Source of the DNA: Brevibacterium sp. CBA3109
Lineage (GTDB): Bacteria > Actinomycetota > Actinomycetes > Actinomycetales > Brevibacteriaceae
Direction: 5' to 3'
DNA: 64,000 nucleotides
NCBI RefSeq assembly: GCF_040256645.1
Contig: NZ_CP158281.1
Coordinates: forward strand, 1,116,001-1,180,000
This document shows positions 43,367 to 51,360 of this stretch, piece after piece. How positions within the stretch are numbered: position 1 is the stretch's first letter; each line of letters opens with the position of its first letter. The notes under the pieces were generated by a model. That model did not search any database. It was not told the origin of the DNA and saw nothing but the letters and a program-made list of their open reading frames with translations. Made by a program: the position numbers and the translations under genes.

Positions 43367-44959
43367 GTGACTTCTGGCCAGTATTCTGACAAGGACATTC
43401 GAACCCAGGCGGCTCGCCGTCGGACGTTCGCTGTCATTTCGCACCCCGACGCGGGTAAATCGACGACCACCGAGGCGCTCGCCCTGCACGCGCGAGCCAT
43501 CGGCAAGGCCGGCGCGACCCATGGCAAGGCCGGTCGCCGCGCCACTGTCTCCGACTGGATGAAGATGGAGCAGGACCGCGGCATCTCGATCTCCTCGGCC
43601 GCGCTGCAGTTCGAGTACCGGGATGCGGTCTTCAACCTCGTCGACACCCCGGGCCACGCGGACTTCTCCGAGGACACCTACCGTGTGCTCTCCGCCGTCG
43701 ACTGCGCAGTGATGCTCATCGATGCGGCAAAGGGGCTCGAAGCGCAGACCATGAAGCTCTTCGAAGTCTGTGCCCACCGCAATATTCCCATCATCACCGT
43801 GATCAACAAATGGGACCGTGCCGGTCTCGACGCTCTGGAGCTCATGGATGAGGTCCAGGAACGCACCGGTCTCCTGCCCACCCCGCTGACCTGGCCCGTC
43901 GGACAGTCCGGTGACTTCAGGGGTGTTCTTGACCGTCTCACCGGTGACTACACGAAGTACGACCGCACCAATGCCGGCGCCACCATCGCCGGCGAAGAGA
44001 CCTACGCAGCAGACAAGGCCATCGAGCTCGAAGGTGATGCCTGGCAAGCCGCCGTCGACGAATCCGATCTCCTCGACATGGAAGATCAGAACCACGATCA
44101 AGAGATGTTCCTGGCCGGCAAATCGACTCCGGTGATGTTCGCCTCGGCGGTGCTCAACTTCGGCATCCACAAACTCCTCGACATGCTCGTCGACCTGGCG
44201 CCTGCCGCAGAGGCCCGTCTGGACAAGAACGATGTGCCCCGCGACGTGGCCGACCCGTTCTCCGGGTTCGTCTTCAAGGTCCAGGCCGGCATGGACTCCA
44301 ACCACCGCGACCGGCTGGCCTACATTCGGGTCTGTTCCGGTGTCTTCGAACGCGGCTCCGTGCTCACCCACGCTGCGACCGGCAAACCCTTCGCCACTAA
44401 GTACGCGCAGCAGGTCTTCGGCCGTGACCGTGACGTCGTAGACGAAGCATTTCCAGGAGACGTCGTCGGCCTTGTCAACGCCAGTGCTCTGCGCGTGGGC
44501 GATTCGCTCTACTTGGACAAGAAGGTCGAATTCCCCGGCATTCCGACGTTCTCTCCAGAGCACTTCATGGTCATCAAGGCCAAGGACTCCTCGAAGTACA
44601 AGCAGTTCCGCCGCGGTATCGAACAGCTCGACCACGAAGGCGTCATTCAGGTGCTGCGCTCTGACCTGCGCGGTGACCAGGCCCCTGTCCTCGGAGCTGT
44701 CGGGCCGATGCAGTTCGAGGTTGCCGAGGACCGGATGAACAACGAATTCCACGCACCCTGTGCGCTGGAGCGCCTCAACTTCTCCTTGGCTCGGCGCACC
44801 ACACCGGAATGCGTGCCGACTCTGGCAAGGGAACGATCAGTTGAGGTTCTGCACCGGTCTGACGGTGAGCTGCTCGCCCTGTTCTCGGATAGGTGGCGTC
44901 TCCAAGGTGTGCAGAAGAATCACCCGGATCTGGTCTTGGAACCGCTCGTCGTCAGCTGA
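43367..44959 (+). CDS. prfC: peptide chain release factor 3 (RF3)
   Basis: 530 residues. A translational GTPase that recycles RF1/RF2. G1 AVISHPDAGKST, G3 DTPGHADFSEDTYR (typical RF3, not EF-G), G4 INKWDR, and the RF3-specific C-terminal region (KAKDSSKYKQFRRGIEQLDHEGVIQVL, GAVGPMQFEVAEDRM). Full length. Leaderless start on GTG 43367. RF3 is not universal in actinobacteria, so its presence is informative. Confidence 0.97.
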   Translation: MTSGQYSDKDIRTQAARRRTFAVISHPDAGKSTTTEALALHARAIGKAGATHGKAGRRATVSDWMKMEQDRGISISSAALQFEYRDAVFNLVDTPGHADFSEDTYRVLSAVDCAVMLIDAAKGLEAQTMKLFEVCAHRNIPIITVINKWDRAGLDALELMDEVQERTGLLPTPLTWPVGQSGDFRGVLDRLTGDYTKYDRTNAGATIAGEETYAADKAIELEGDAWQAAVDESDLLDMEDQNHDQEMFLAGKSTPVMFASAVLNFGIHKLLDMLVDLAPAAEARLDKNDVPRDVADPFSGFVFKVQAGMDSNHRDRLAYIRVCSGVFERGSVLTHAATGKPFATKYAQQVFGRDRDVVDEAFPGDVVGLVNASALRVGDSLYLDKKVEFPGIPTFSPEHFMVIKAKDSSKYKQFRRGIEQLDHEGVIQVLRSDLRGDQAPVLGAVGPMQFEVAEDRMNNEFHAPCALERLNFSLARRTTPECVPTLARERSVEVLHRSDGELLALFSDRWRLQGVQKNHPDLVLEPLVVS

Positions 44960-45004
44960 GCCCACACACCGCGATCGGCGGAGGCCAAACCCTCAGCCGA
45001 TCAC

Positions 45005-45072
45005 ACGTCTCGCCGTTTCGACGAAGACGTCTCGCAGTTTCGACGAAGACGTCTCGCCGTTTTGACGAGGAC
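45005..45072 (+). repeat. 22-bp tandem repeat, three copies, before ino1
   Basis: Copies at 45005-45026, 45027-45048 and 45049-45070, each beginning ACGTCTCGC; copy two differs at one base and copy three at two. The C-to-T change in copy three creates TTGACG (45062), a good -35 hexamer. The two-helical-turn period puts every copy on the same DNA face, as expected for a regulator array of the ino1 promoter. Confidence 0.75.
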
Positions 45073-45167
45073 ATTAAGATGAATAGTCGGGGTCATTTCA
45101 AGGTGGCCCCAGTTGGGGAGACCTGACGCTCGGGGAGACCCGGAATGACAAAGGAGAGATCACAGAC

Positions 45168-46253
45168 GTGGGAACGAAATCGATTCGAGTCGCGATTGCC
45201 GGATTGGGCAACTGCGCCTCTTCCCTGATCCAAGGTGTTGAGTATTACAGGGATACGGCCCCAGGAAGTAAAGTACCGGGCCTCATGCACGTTGAATTCG
45301 GCGATTATCACGTCGGTGATATCGAATTCGTTGCCGCATTTGATGTCGACGGCAAGAAAGTCGGCACCGATATTGCTGAGGCCATCACGGCCAGTGAGAA
45401 CAACACGATAAAGATCGCCGACGTGCCAGCGACCGGAGTCGAGGTTCAACGCGGACCGACCCTGGACGGGCTCGGCGAGTACTACCGCGAGACCATCGTC
45501 GAATCCGATATCGAACCTGTCGACGCCGCACAGGCGCTGCGCGACGCGAAAGCCGATGTTCTCGTCTGCTACCTGCCCGTAGGTTCGCAGGAGGCCGTCG
45601 AGTACTACGCACAGGCCGCCATCGACGCGAAGGTCGCATTCGTCAATGCCCTGCCTGTCTTCATCGCCGGGACCAAGGAGTGGGACGAGAAGTTCCGTGC
45701 CGCTGGTGTGCCGATCGTCGGTGACGACATCAAGAGTCAGATCGGTGCGACCATCACTCACCGGGTGATGGCCAAACTGTTCGAAGACCGCGGCGTCGTC
45801 CTCGACCGCACGTACCAGCTCAATGTGGGCGGAAACATGGACTTCAAGAACATGCTCGAGCGAAAGCGCCTCGAGTCGAAGAAGATCTCGAAGACTCAGG
45901 CCGTGACCTCGAACACCTCGGCCGAGCTCGCTCCCCGCAACGTCCACATCGGACCCAGCGACTACATCGAGTGGCTCGACGATCGCAAATGGGCCTTCGT
46001 CCGTCTCGAGGGCCGTAACTTCGGTGATGCTCCGGTGTCGCTGGAATACAAGCTCGAAGTCTGGGACTCGCCGAACTCCGCCGGAGTCATCATCGACGCC
46101 GTCCGTGCGGCAAAGATCGGACTCGACCGCGGAATCGGCGGAGCCCTCATCTCGGCATCGTCGTACTTCATGAAGTCGCCTCCGGAACAGACGGGCGACG
46201 ATTCTGCTCACGACGCAGTCGAAGCCTTCATCCAAGGAAACCTCGAACGCTGA
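45168..46253 (+). CDS. ino1: inositol-3-phosphate synthase
   Basis: 361 residues, the short actinobacterial/archaeal type. Makes inositol-1-phosphate from glucose-6-phosphate with NAD+, the start of phosphatidylinositol and mycothiol synthesis. NAD-binding [46 protein letters not shown] with the catalytic Lys/Asp region and [11 protein letters not shown] are intact. AAAGGAGAG precedes the GTG start. Alone between prfC and a terminator, behind the 22-bp repeat array. In Corynebacterium ino1 is inositol-regulated by IpsA; whether the repeats do this here is unknown. Confidence 0.96.
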   Translation: MGTKSIRVAIAGLGNCASSLIQGVEYYRDTAPGSKVPGLMHVEFGDYHVGDIEFVAAFDVDGKKVGTDIAEAITASENNTIKIADVPATGVEVQRGPTLDGLGEYYRETIVESDIEPVDAAQALRDAKADVLVCYLPVGSQEAVEYYAQAAIDAKVAFVNALPVFIAGTKEWDEKFRAAGVPIVGDDIKSQIGATITHRVMAKLFEDRGVVLDRTYQLNVGGNMDFKNMLERKRLESKKISKTQAVTSNTSAELAPRNVHIGPSDYIEWLDDRKWAFVRLEGRNFGDAPVSLEYKLEVWDSPNSAGVIIDAVRAAKIGLDRGIGGALISASSYFMKSPPEQTGDDSAHDAVEAFIQGNLER

Positions 46254-46279
46254 GATGAACGCCCCAGCAGCCTGAGATT

Positions 46280-46314
46280 GCCGATCGCACCTTCGTGCGG
46301 TCGGCTTTCTCTTT
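46280..46314 (+). terminator. terminator after ino1
   Basis: Eleven pairs including one GU (46280-46290 with 46295-46305), CTTC loop, TTTCTCTTT tail. Confidence 0.9.
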
Positions 46315-46405
46315 GTCCGCAGGCGTGCACATGCTCTTGCACCAGCGCAGCGGATGTCGCAGTCGATCCAGGATATGAGATCGTCTCGCCGCAATCAGTG
46401 ATCTC

Positions 46406-46411
46406 TATAAC
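46406..46411 (+). promoter_or_regulatory. possible -10 of the AbgT-family gene
   Basis: TATAAC in the 210-base gap between the ino1 terminator and 46527. Nothing else is evident there; the leader would be ~110 bases. Confidence 0.3.
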
Positions 46412-46526
46412 ACTGGGCGGTGCACACAGTGTCCCCTGCCACAGATCAGTCGTGTCTCGACCACTGTATGAGGGGCACCGACCGGCTCATCTGCACATAC
46501 CCTGTACGAATCACTGAGGAGCATCG

Positions 46527-48110
46527 ATGTCGCGCACCGCCGCTGTCACCGACACCAAAACGAAAAGGCCGGCCGATCTCAACTGGCTCATGCGCCTGCT
46601 GGTCATCATCGAGAAGGCCGGAAACAAACTTCCCCACCCATTCTGGCTGTTCCTGTCGCTGGCCGTCGTGGTCATGGCGCTCTCGGCGATCTTCTCCGCC
46701 ACCGGCCTGCAGGCCGTCAATCCGGCCACCGATGAGACGGTGACGGTCACCAACCTCTTCAGTACTGAGTCCCTGCGTGCGATCGTCGCCGGAGCCACGA
46801 ACAACTTCGTCACGTTCCCACCACTGGGTCTGGTCCTCATCGTCCTCATCGGCGTCGCCGTGGCTGAGCAGTCCGGACTGATTCCGGCGATGCTGCGTGG
46901 AACGATCGCTGGTGCCTCACCGAAGTGGATCACCTTCATCGTCGCACTCGCCGGCACCGCCGCATCGATCGCCTCGGATGCCTCGTACATGATCATGATT
47001 CCCCTCGGCGGACTTGCGTTCAAAGCGGTGGGGCGCAACCCTCTGCTGGGCTGCGTCGTCGCCTACGCTGCCACCTCGGGCGGGTATTCTGCGGCGCCAA
47101 TGGTCAACTCCATGGACACAATCCTCGGTGGACTCTCCACCTCGGCGGCTCAGATCATCGACCCGGACTACGTCGTCAGCCCGCTCGCGAACTTCTACTT
47201 CAACTTCATCTCGATGTTCGTCGTGGCAGGTGCCATCACCCTGGTCACCGAACTCCTGCTGACCAAACGTGCCGATCAGATGGAACTCGACGCACCTGAC
47301 GAGAACGATCCGGACAACTTCGACGTCAAGATGGCGTTGGACTCCAACGAGAAGCGGGGCATGGTCCTTGCCGTGCTGTCCATCGTCGCCTGCGCAGCGA
47401 TCCTGTTCCTCCTCGCCTGGCCCCAGGATTCGTTCCTCCGCGACGAGGCCGGGGCATTCGGCCCCGAATCAGGACTGATGTCGGGCATCGCCGCCATCAT
47501 CGGCTTCGGCTTCTTCATCGTCGGCATCGTCTACGGCTACGCCACCGGTACGATCAAGAAGACCTCCGATATCCCCGACATGATGGGCAAGGGGCTCCTT
47601 CCATTCGTGCCCGTCATCGTCCTGTTCTTCGCCGCCAGCCAGTTCCTGGCCCTGTTCAAGATGTCCAGCCTCGGCGAGATCCTCGCGATCCGGGGAGCGG
47701 AGTTCTTCGGCTCGCTCAACACCGGGACGTTCGTCATCCTGATGGGCGGATGGGTGCTCGTGGCCCTGGGCGCGCTGTTCCTGACTTCGGGATCGGGTTT
47801 GTGGACACTGATGGCCCCGGTGCTCGTGCCAATGTTCATGCTCCTGTCCATCGCCCCAGAGACCACGCAGGCCCTGTACCGCATCGGTGACTCGACGACG
47901 AACATCATCTCGCCCATGAGCCCCTACTTCGTCGTTGTCCTCGGCTTCATCCAGCGCTACAAGAAGGACGCGGGAATCGGCACCCTGCTCTCGTTCACGA
48001 TCCCGTTGTCGTTCGCAATGTTCGTCTTCTGGGGACTGCTGTTCTTCATCTGGTGGTCCACCGGAATCCCCTGGGGACCGGGCTCGGCCACGAGCTACCA
48101 CATGGGCTGA
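46527..48110 (+). CDS. AbgT-family transporter
   Basis: 527 residues, about 12 helices with two re-entrant regions. KLPHPFWLFLSLAVVVMALSAI, GLVLIVLIGVAVAEQSGLI, SDASYMIMIPLGGLAF and GDSTTNIISPMSPYFVVVLGF are the recognised AbgT motifs. Members import p-aminobenzoyl-glutamate in E. coli or export sulfonamides/antimetabolites in others; which applies is not readable. GAGGAGC precedes the ATG. No abgAB hydrolase genes are adjacent. Confidence 0.93.
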   Translation: MSRTAAVTDTKTKRPADLNWLMRLLVIIEKAGNKLPHPFWLFLSLAVVVMALSAIFSATGLQAVNPATDETVTVTNLFSTESLRAIVAGATNNFVTFPPLGLVLIVLIGVAVAEQSGLIPAMLRGTIAGASPKWITFIVALAGTAASIASDASYMIMIPLGGLAFKAVGRNPLLGCVVAYAATSGGYSAAPMVNSMDTILGGLSTSAAQIIDPDYVVSPLANFYFNFISMFVVAGAITLVTELLLTKRADQMELDAPDENDPDNFDVKMALDSNEKRGMVLAVLSIVACAAILFLLAWPQDSFLRDEAGAFGPESGLMSGIAAIIGFGFFIVGIVYGYATGTIKKTSDIPDMMGKGLLPFVPVIVLFFAASQFLALFKMSSLGEILAIRGAEFFGSLNTGTFVILMGGWVLVALGALFLTSGSGLWTLMAPVLVPMFMLLSIAPETTQALYRIGDSTTNIISPMSPYFVVVLGFIQRYKKDAGIGTLLSFTIPLSFAMFVFWGLLFFIWWSTGIPWGPGSATSYHMG

Positions 48111-48147
48111 GGCCGCACTGTCTCGCACCGGCGAAAGCAAGCTGCAC

Positions 48148-48182
48148 CGTCGAGAGCAGACTCCTGCAGCCTGCTCTCGACG
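48148..48182 (+). terminator. hairpin after the AbgT-family gene
   Basis: Twelve perfect pairs (48148-48159 with 48171-48182), 11-base loop, weak TTCGG tail. Confidence 0.65.
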
Positions 48183-48322
48183 TTCGGCTCTGCGTTCGAT
48201 GTGGGAGGGTCGCAGCGACACCTGTGGCTGCGGGAATAGTCGGGCAGTGGATGAGCGTTACGATCGTGCAACGCTCGTCTTCTCGAGCACTAGATCTTCA
48301 GTGTGTGTTCAGCTCAAGTGAC

Positions 48323-48328
48323 TAGACT
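48323..48328 (+). promoter_or_regulatory. -10 box of the leader peptide/BI-1 transcript
   Basis: TAGACT, six bases (cagacc), ATG at 48335: the same leaderless layout as elsewhere in the window, but driving a short upstream frame. Confidence 0.5.
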
Positions 48329-48334
48329 CAGACC

Positions 48335-48409
48335 ATGATTCAACTCTCGTGCGGCATTTCGTCTGTGCGAGCAACCTGCTCAGATCGAAAGGATCTCGAC
48401 CGTGAGTAA
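48335..48409 (+). CDS. putative 24-residue leaderless leader peptide
   Basis: ATG at 48335 to TAA at 48407-48409, 24 codons, overlapping the GTG start of the BI-1 gene (48402) by eight bases. The peptide starts MIQLSCG, has Cys at 6 and 15 and ends in a charged KDLDRE. The BI-1 ribosome site AAAGGAT lies inside it, so its translation should affect ribosome loading on the main gene. Too short for statistical proof; support is the promoter spacing and the stop-start overlap. Confidence 0.45.
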   Translation: MIQLSCGISSVRATCSDRKDLDRE

Positions 48410-49208
48410 CCCCATGATGAACCGGGCTCTCAACCAGGGAGTTCAGGCCGGACGCAACGAACCGGTCATGTCCGACCAGGAGCTCAACAACCTGTTCGAC
48501 AAGCCTGCCGCGCAGACCCGCAATGCCGGTCCGCAGACCGCCGAACGGGCAATGACCTACGACGATGTGATGATGAAGACCGGTGTCCTCTTCACCATTC
48601 TCCTCGCCGGCGCCGTACTCGGCTGGTTCGTCACGCCCCTGGCCTTTCCCGCGATGCTCATCGCGTTGGTCCTCGGACTTGTCAACGCCTTCAAGAAGGA
48701 GCCGAACAAGGGCCTGATCATCGGCTATGCCGCCTTCGAAGGTGTCTTCCTCGGCGGCATCTCCTCTATGTTCGAGACCATGTTCCCCGGCATCGTCATC
48801 CAGGCGGTTCTCGCCACGCTCTGCGTCTTCGGCGTCATGCTCGCCCTGTTCAAGTTCAAGGGCGTGCGCTACGGCTCGAAGATGAAGAAGTTCATGCTGA
48901 TCGCCGTCGGTGGTTATGCCATCTTCTCGCTCATCAACTTCGGCATCGCGATGATGACTGGCTCAGGTGGCGCACGCAGCGTCGAGATCAACATCATGGG
49001 TATAACCATGCCGCTGGGTGTCATCATCGGCATCGTCGCCACGGTGCTCGCGGCCATGACCTTGATCATGGACTTCCAGATGATCGAACAGGGTGTGAAG
49101 CAGCGGATTCCGGAGAAGTACTCCTGGATGTGCGCATTCTCCCTCATGGTCACCCTCGTGTGGCTCTACATCGAAATCCTGCGCCTCATCTCCTACTTCA
49201 GGAACTAG
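48402..49208 (+). CDS. Bax inhibitor-1/YccA-family membrane protein
   Basis: 268 residues. A soluble N-terminus of ~60 residues followed by seven helices. ERAMTYDDVMMKTGVLFTILLAGA opens the membrane domain; EGVFLGGISSMFE and the C-terminal half with DFQMIEQGVKQRIPEKYSWMCAFSLMVTLVWLY are the BI-1 family marks, including the conserved acidic pair proposed to sense pH in the Bacillus calcium-leak homologue. Start is GTG with AAAGGAT nine bases before it. Role in bacteria: probable ion leak or membrane quality control. Confidence 0.93.
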   Translation: MSNPMMNRALNQGVQAGRNEPVMSDQELNNLFDKPAAQTRNAGPQTAERAMTYDDVMMKTGVLFTILLAGAVLGWFVTPLAFPAMLIALVLGLVNAFKKEPNKGLIIGYAAFEGVFLGGISSMFETMFPGIVIQAVLATLCVFGVMLALFKFKGVRYGSKMKKFMLIAVGGYAIFSLINFGIAMMTGSGGARSVEINIMGITMPLGVIIGIVATVLAAMTLIMDFQMIEQGVKQRIPEKYSWMCAFSLMVTLVWLYIEILRLISYFRN

Positions 49209-49212
49209 ACAC

Positions 49213-49254
49213 TCCCGGCCCCAGGCCTCACACACCAGCTGTGTGGTCCCGGGA
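49213..49254 (+). other. imperfect hairpin after the BI-1 gene
   Basis: TCCCGG/CCGGGA outer arms and CACAC/GTGTG inner arms can pair; possibly a weak terminator that also overlaps the next promoter. Confidence 0.35.
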
Positions 49255-49262
49255 TCGACGTC

Positions 49263-49268
49263 TATGAT
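49263..49268 (+). promoter_or_regulatory. -10 box for leaderless gene at 49275
   Basis: TATGAT, six bases (tgagcc), ATG at 49275. Confidence 0.6.
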
Positions 49269-49274
49269 TGAGCC

Positions 49275-49622
49275 ATGAACAACGTGACGGCGGACCTCGA
49301 AACAGAGGTCCGCCGTCTGCGTATCCGCATCATCGGCCTGAACCCTCGTCAGCTCGCTGAGACAGGTCCGAATTCCCCCGACAGCACGGCTGGCATATTG
49401 TCACGTCGCGGCACCATCACCGAGGCGCTTGCGCAGTTCTCGTCTATCGGCTCCGAAGGCCGCGCGGTCCCGGAACTGGGAGATCAGAGCCTGGCTGACC
49501 AGGTCGTGGTGCTCATCGACGACGGAATAGAGTCTGCTGCGAACCTGCCGGAAACACAGCGACTGGAGCGTCTGGAGCTGATGCTGGACGCCGCGGTTCG
49601 ACTCCGTCGGGGCCTTGCCTGA
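49275..49622 (+). CDS. small soluble protein of unknown function
   Basis: 115 residues, mostly helical, no Cys or Trp, no signal. It begins NNVTADLETEVRRLRIRI and ends in LERLELMLDAAVRLRRGLA; the ends could pack as helices of a dimer. Leaderless start well supported. Codon use is normal for the window, so it is likely a real gene. No family recognised; neighbours on both sides have unrelated roles. Confidence 0.7.
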   Translation: MNNVTADLETEVRRLRIRIIGLNPRQLAETGPNSPDSTAGILSRRGTITEALAQFSSIGSEGRAVPELGDQSLADQVVVLIDDGIESAANLPETQRLERLELMLDAAVRLRRGLA

Positions 49623-49780
49623 GACCATCGGCAACCACTGACGAATTCTGGCCTGATGCCTCCGAACCCTCTAGACGAAGCCGACGTCATTGTTCTGTAA
49701 GGTCTTCCGCCCCCACGGACGGTCGCAGACGAGGATAATCGAGGGCGCCATCCGCTGCCCCGAGAAGGTGCGAAATTCAG

Positions 49781-51355
49781 ATGACCGATCGCCGCCCACT
49801 GCTCTTCACCCTCGCCGGTGGCGTGGCTACCCTTGTCTACTTCGGGGCTGCCGAATTCATTGCCGGTGCCTTCTCCGCGACGACGGCCCCATTGCTGATC
49901 CTGGGGCAGGCGATCATTCCTCTCACGCCTACGGCCATGATCAAGGCCGCCATCAGCGTGTTCGGCACAAACGACAAACTCGCTCTCATCATCACCCTCG
50001 TCATCGTCGGAGCAGCCGTCGGGGGTGTGATCGGACGAATCGGCTTACGTCGGCGAACCCTGTCATTCGTGCTCCTCATCGGTCTCGGCATCCTGCCCGT
50101 CTTCCTGTTGCTGAGCACAGGCGGGGCGCTCCTCGATTCGATTCCGGCACTGGGGGGAGTGGCACTGGGCTGCGCGGCATACATGGGACTGATCAGCCTC
50201 GGCGATGGCCGAGAACTACGTTCGGAGGACTCCGCCAGCACAGACCGGAGTGCCGACTTCGACGGCCGGCCAGGCACCGACCGGCGTGCCTTCTTCGGTC
50301 TTGCCGCGGGCCTGAGCGCTGTCGGCATCGCTGCGATTGCGGCAGGCCAGTCGGCCTCGATCCTCGCCCGGAACGCGGCAGGAGCGGTGACGAAGCTGGT
50401 GCTGCCACGACCGGCCGCCTCGGCGCCGGAGATCCCAGCGGGAGCCGACCTGGATATCGACGGACTCGCCCCGATCATGACACCCAACGACGACTTCTAC
50501 CGCATCGACACCGCGCTCATCCCACCGTCGGTCGACGCATCCTCCTGGTCGCTGCACATTCACGGAATGGTCGAAGACGAAGTCACGATCACCATGGCCG
50601 AATTGCTCGACCTGCCACTGGAAGAGCACCGAGTGAGCCTGACCTGCGTCTCGAACCAGGTCGGCGGTGACCTCGTCGGCAACGCCACCTGGCTGGGCTA
50701 CCCGGTGCGAGACCTGCTCAAACGCGCCAAACCGAGCGCGGACGCAGACATGGTGCTGTCGACATCCGACGACGGCTTCACCGCCTCAACACCCCTCGAG
50801 GTCCTCACCGATGATCGGGCCTCCCTGCTGGCCGTCGGGATGAACGGTGAACCGTTGCCCCGCGACCACGGATTCCCCGCTCGGCTCGTCGTGCCCGGAC
50901 TCTACGGCTTCGTGTCGGCGACCAAATGGGTGACGGAACTCGAAGTCACCCGCTTCACTGATAAGGAGGCCTATTGGACGAAACGCGGCTGGGCCACCCA
51001 CGGGCCCGTACTCGTGGCCTCCCGCGTTGACGTTCCCCGTGCCGGTGACCATGCCAGCCCCAACAAGGACGGACAGATCATCACCGCGGGAATGGCCTGG
51101 GCTCAGCACGTCGGCATCGCCGAGGTGCAAGTCCGCATCGACAACGGCGATTGGCACACAGCGGAGCTGAGCAAGGAACTGACCACCGACACCTGGCGGC
51201 AATGGCGGTGTCCCTTCAACAACCTTGAACCCGGCACCCACACTGTGACGGTGAGAGCAGTCGATGCCGACGGCAACGTCCAGATCTCCGAACGCCGACC
51301 CGCGATTCCCGGCAGCGCCACCGGCCTCCACGACCGCCAGTTCGTCGTGGACTGA
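49781..51355 (+). CDS. membrane-fused sulfite-oxidase-family molybdenum enzyme
   Basis: 524 residues. Residues 1-145 form four membrane helices. TDRRAFFGLAAGLSAVG at ~168 is a twin-arginine-like signal embedded in the chain with a fifth helix. The catalytic molybdopterin domain follows: Cys289 in LTCVSN as Mo ligand, GNATWLGYPVRDLL, DHGFPARLVVPGLYG and KWVTELEV; the last ~100 residues are the Mo-co dimerisation domain. The enzyme should face outside. Substrate may be sulfite or an organic S/N-oxide. No cytochrome partner is adjacent. Converges with the next gene, five bases apart. Confidence 0.92.
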   Translation: MTDRRPLLFTLAGGVATLVYFGAAEFIAGAFSATTAPLLILGQAIIPLTPTAMIKAAISVFGTNDKLALIITLVIVGAAVGGVIGRIGLRRRTLSFVLLIGLGILPVFLLLSTGGALLDSIPALGGVALGCAAYMGLISLGDGRELRSEDSASTDRSADFDGRPGTDRRAFFGLAAGLSAVGIAAIAAGQSASILARNAAGAVTKLVLPRPAASAPEIPAGADLDIDGLAPIMTPNDDFYRIDTALIPPSVDASSWSLHIHGMVEDEVTITMAELLDLPLEEHRVSLTCVSNQVGGDLVGNATWLGYPVRDLLKRAKPSADADMVLSTSDDGFTASTPLEVLTDDRASLLAVGMNGEPLPRDHGFPARLVVPGLYGFVSATKWVTELEVTRFTDKEAYWTKRGWATHGPVLVASRVDVPRAGDHASPNKDGQIITAGMAWAQHVGIAEVQVRIDNGDWHTAELSKELTTDTWRQWRCPFNNLEPGTHTVTVRAVDADGNVQISERRPAIPGSATGLHDRQFVVD

Positions 51356-51360
51356 GCGTT

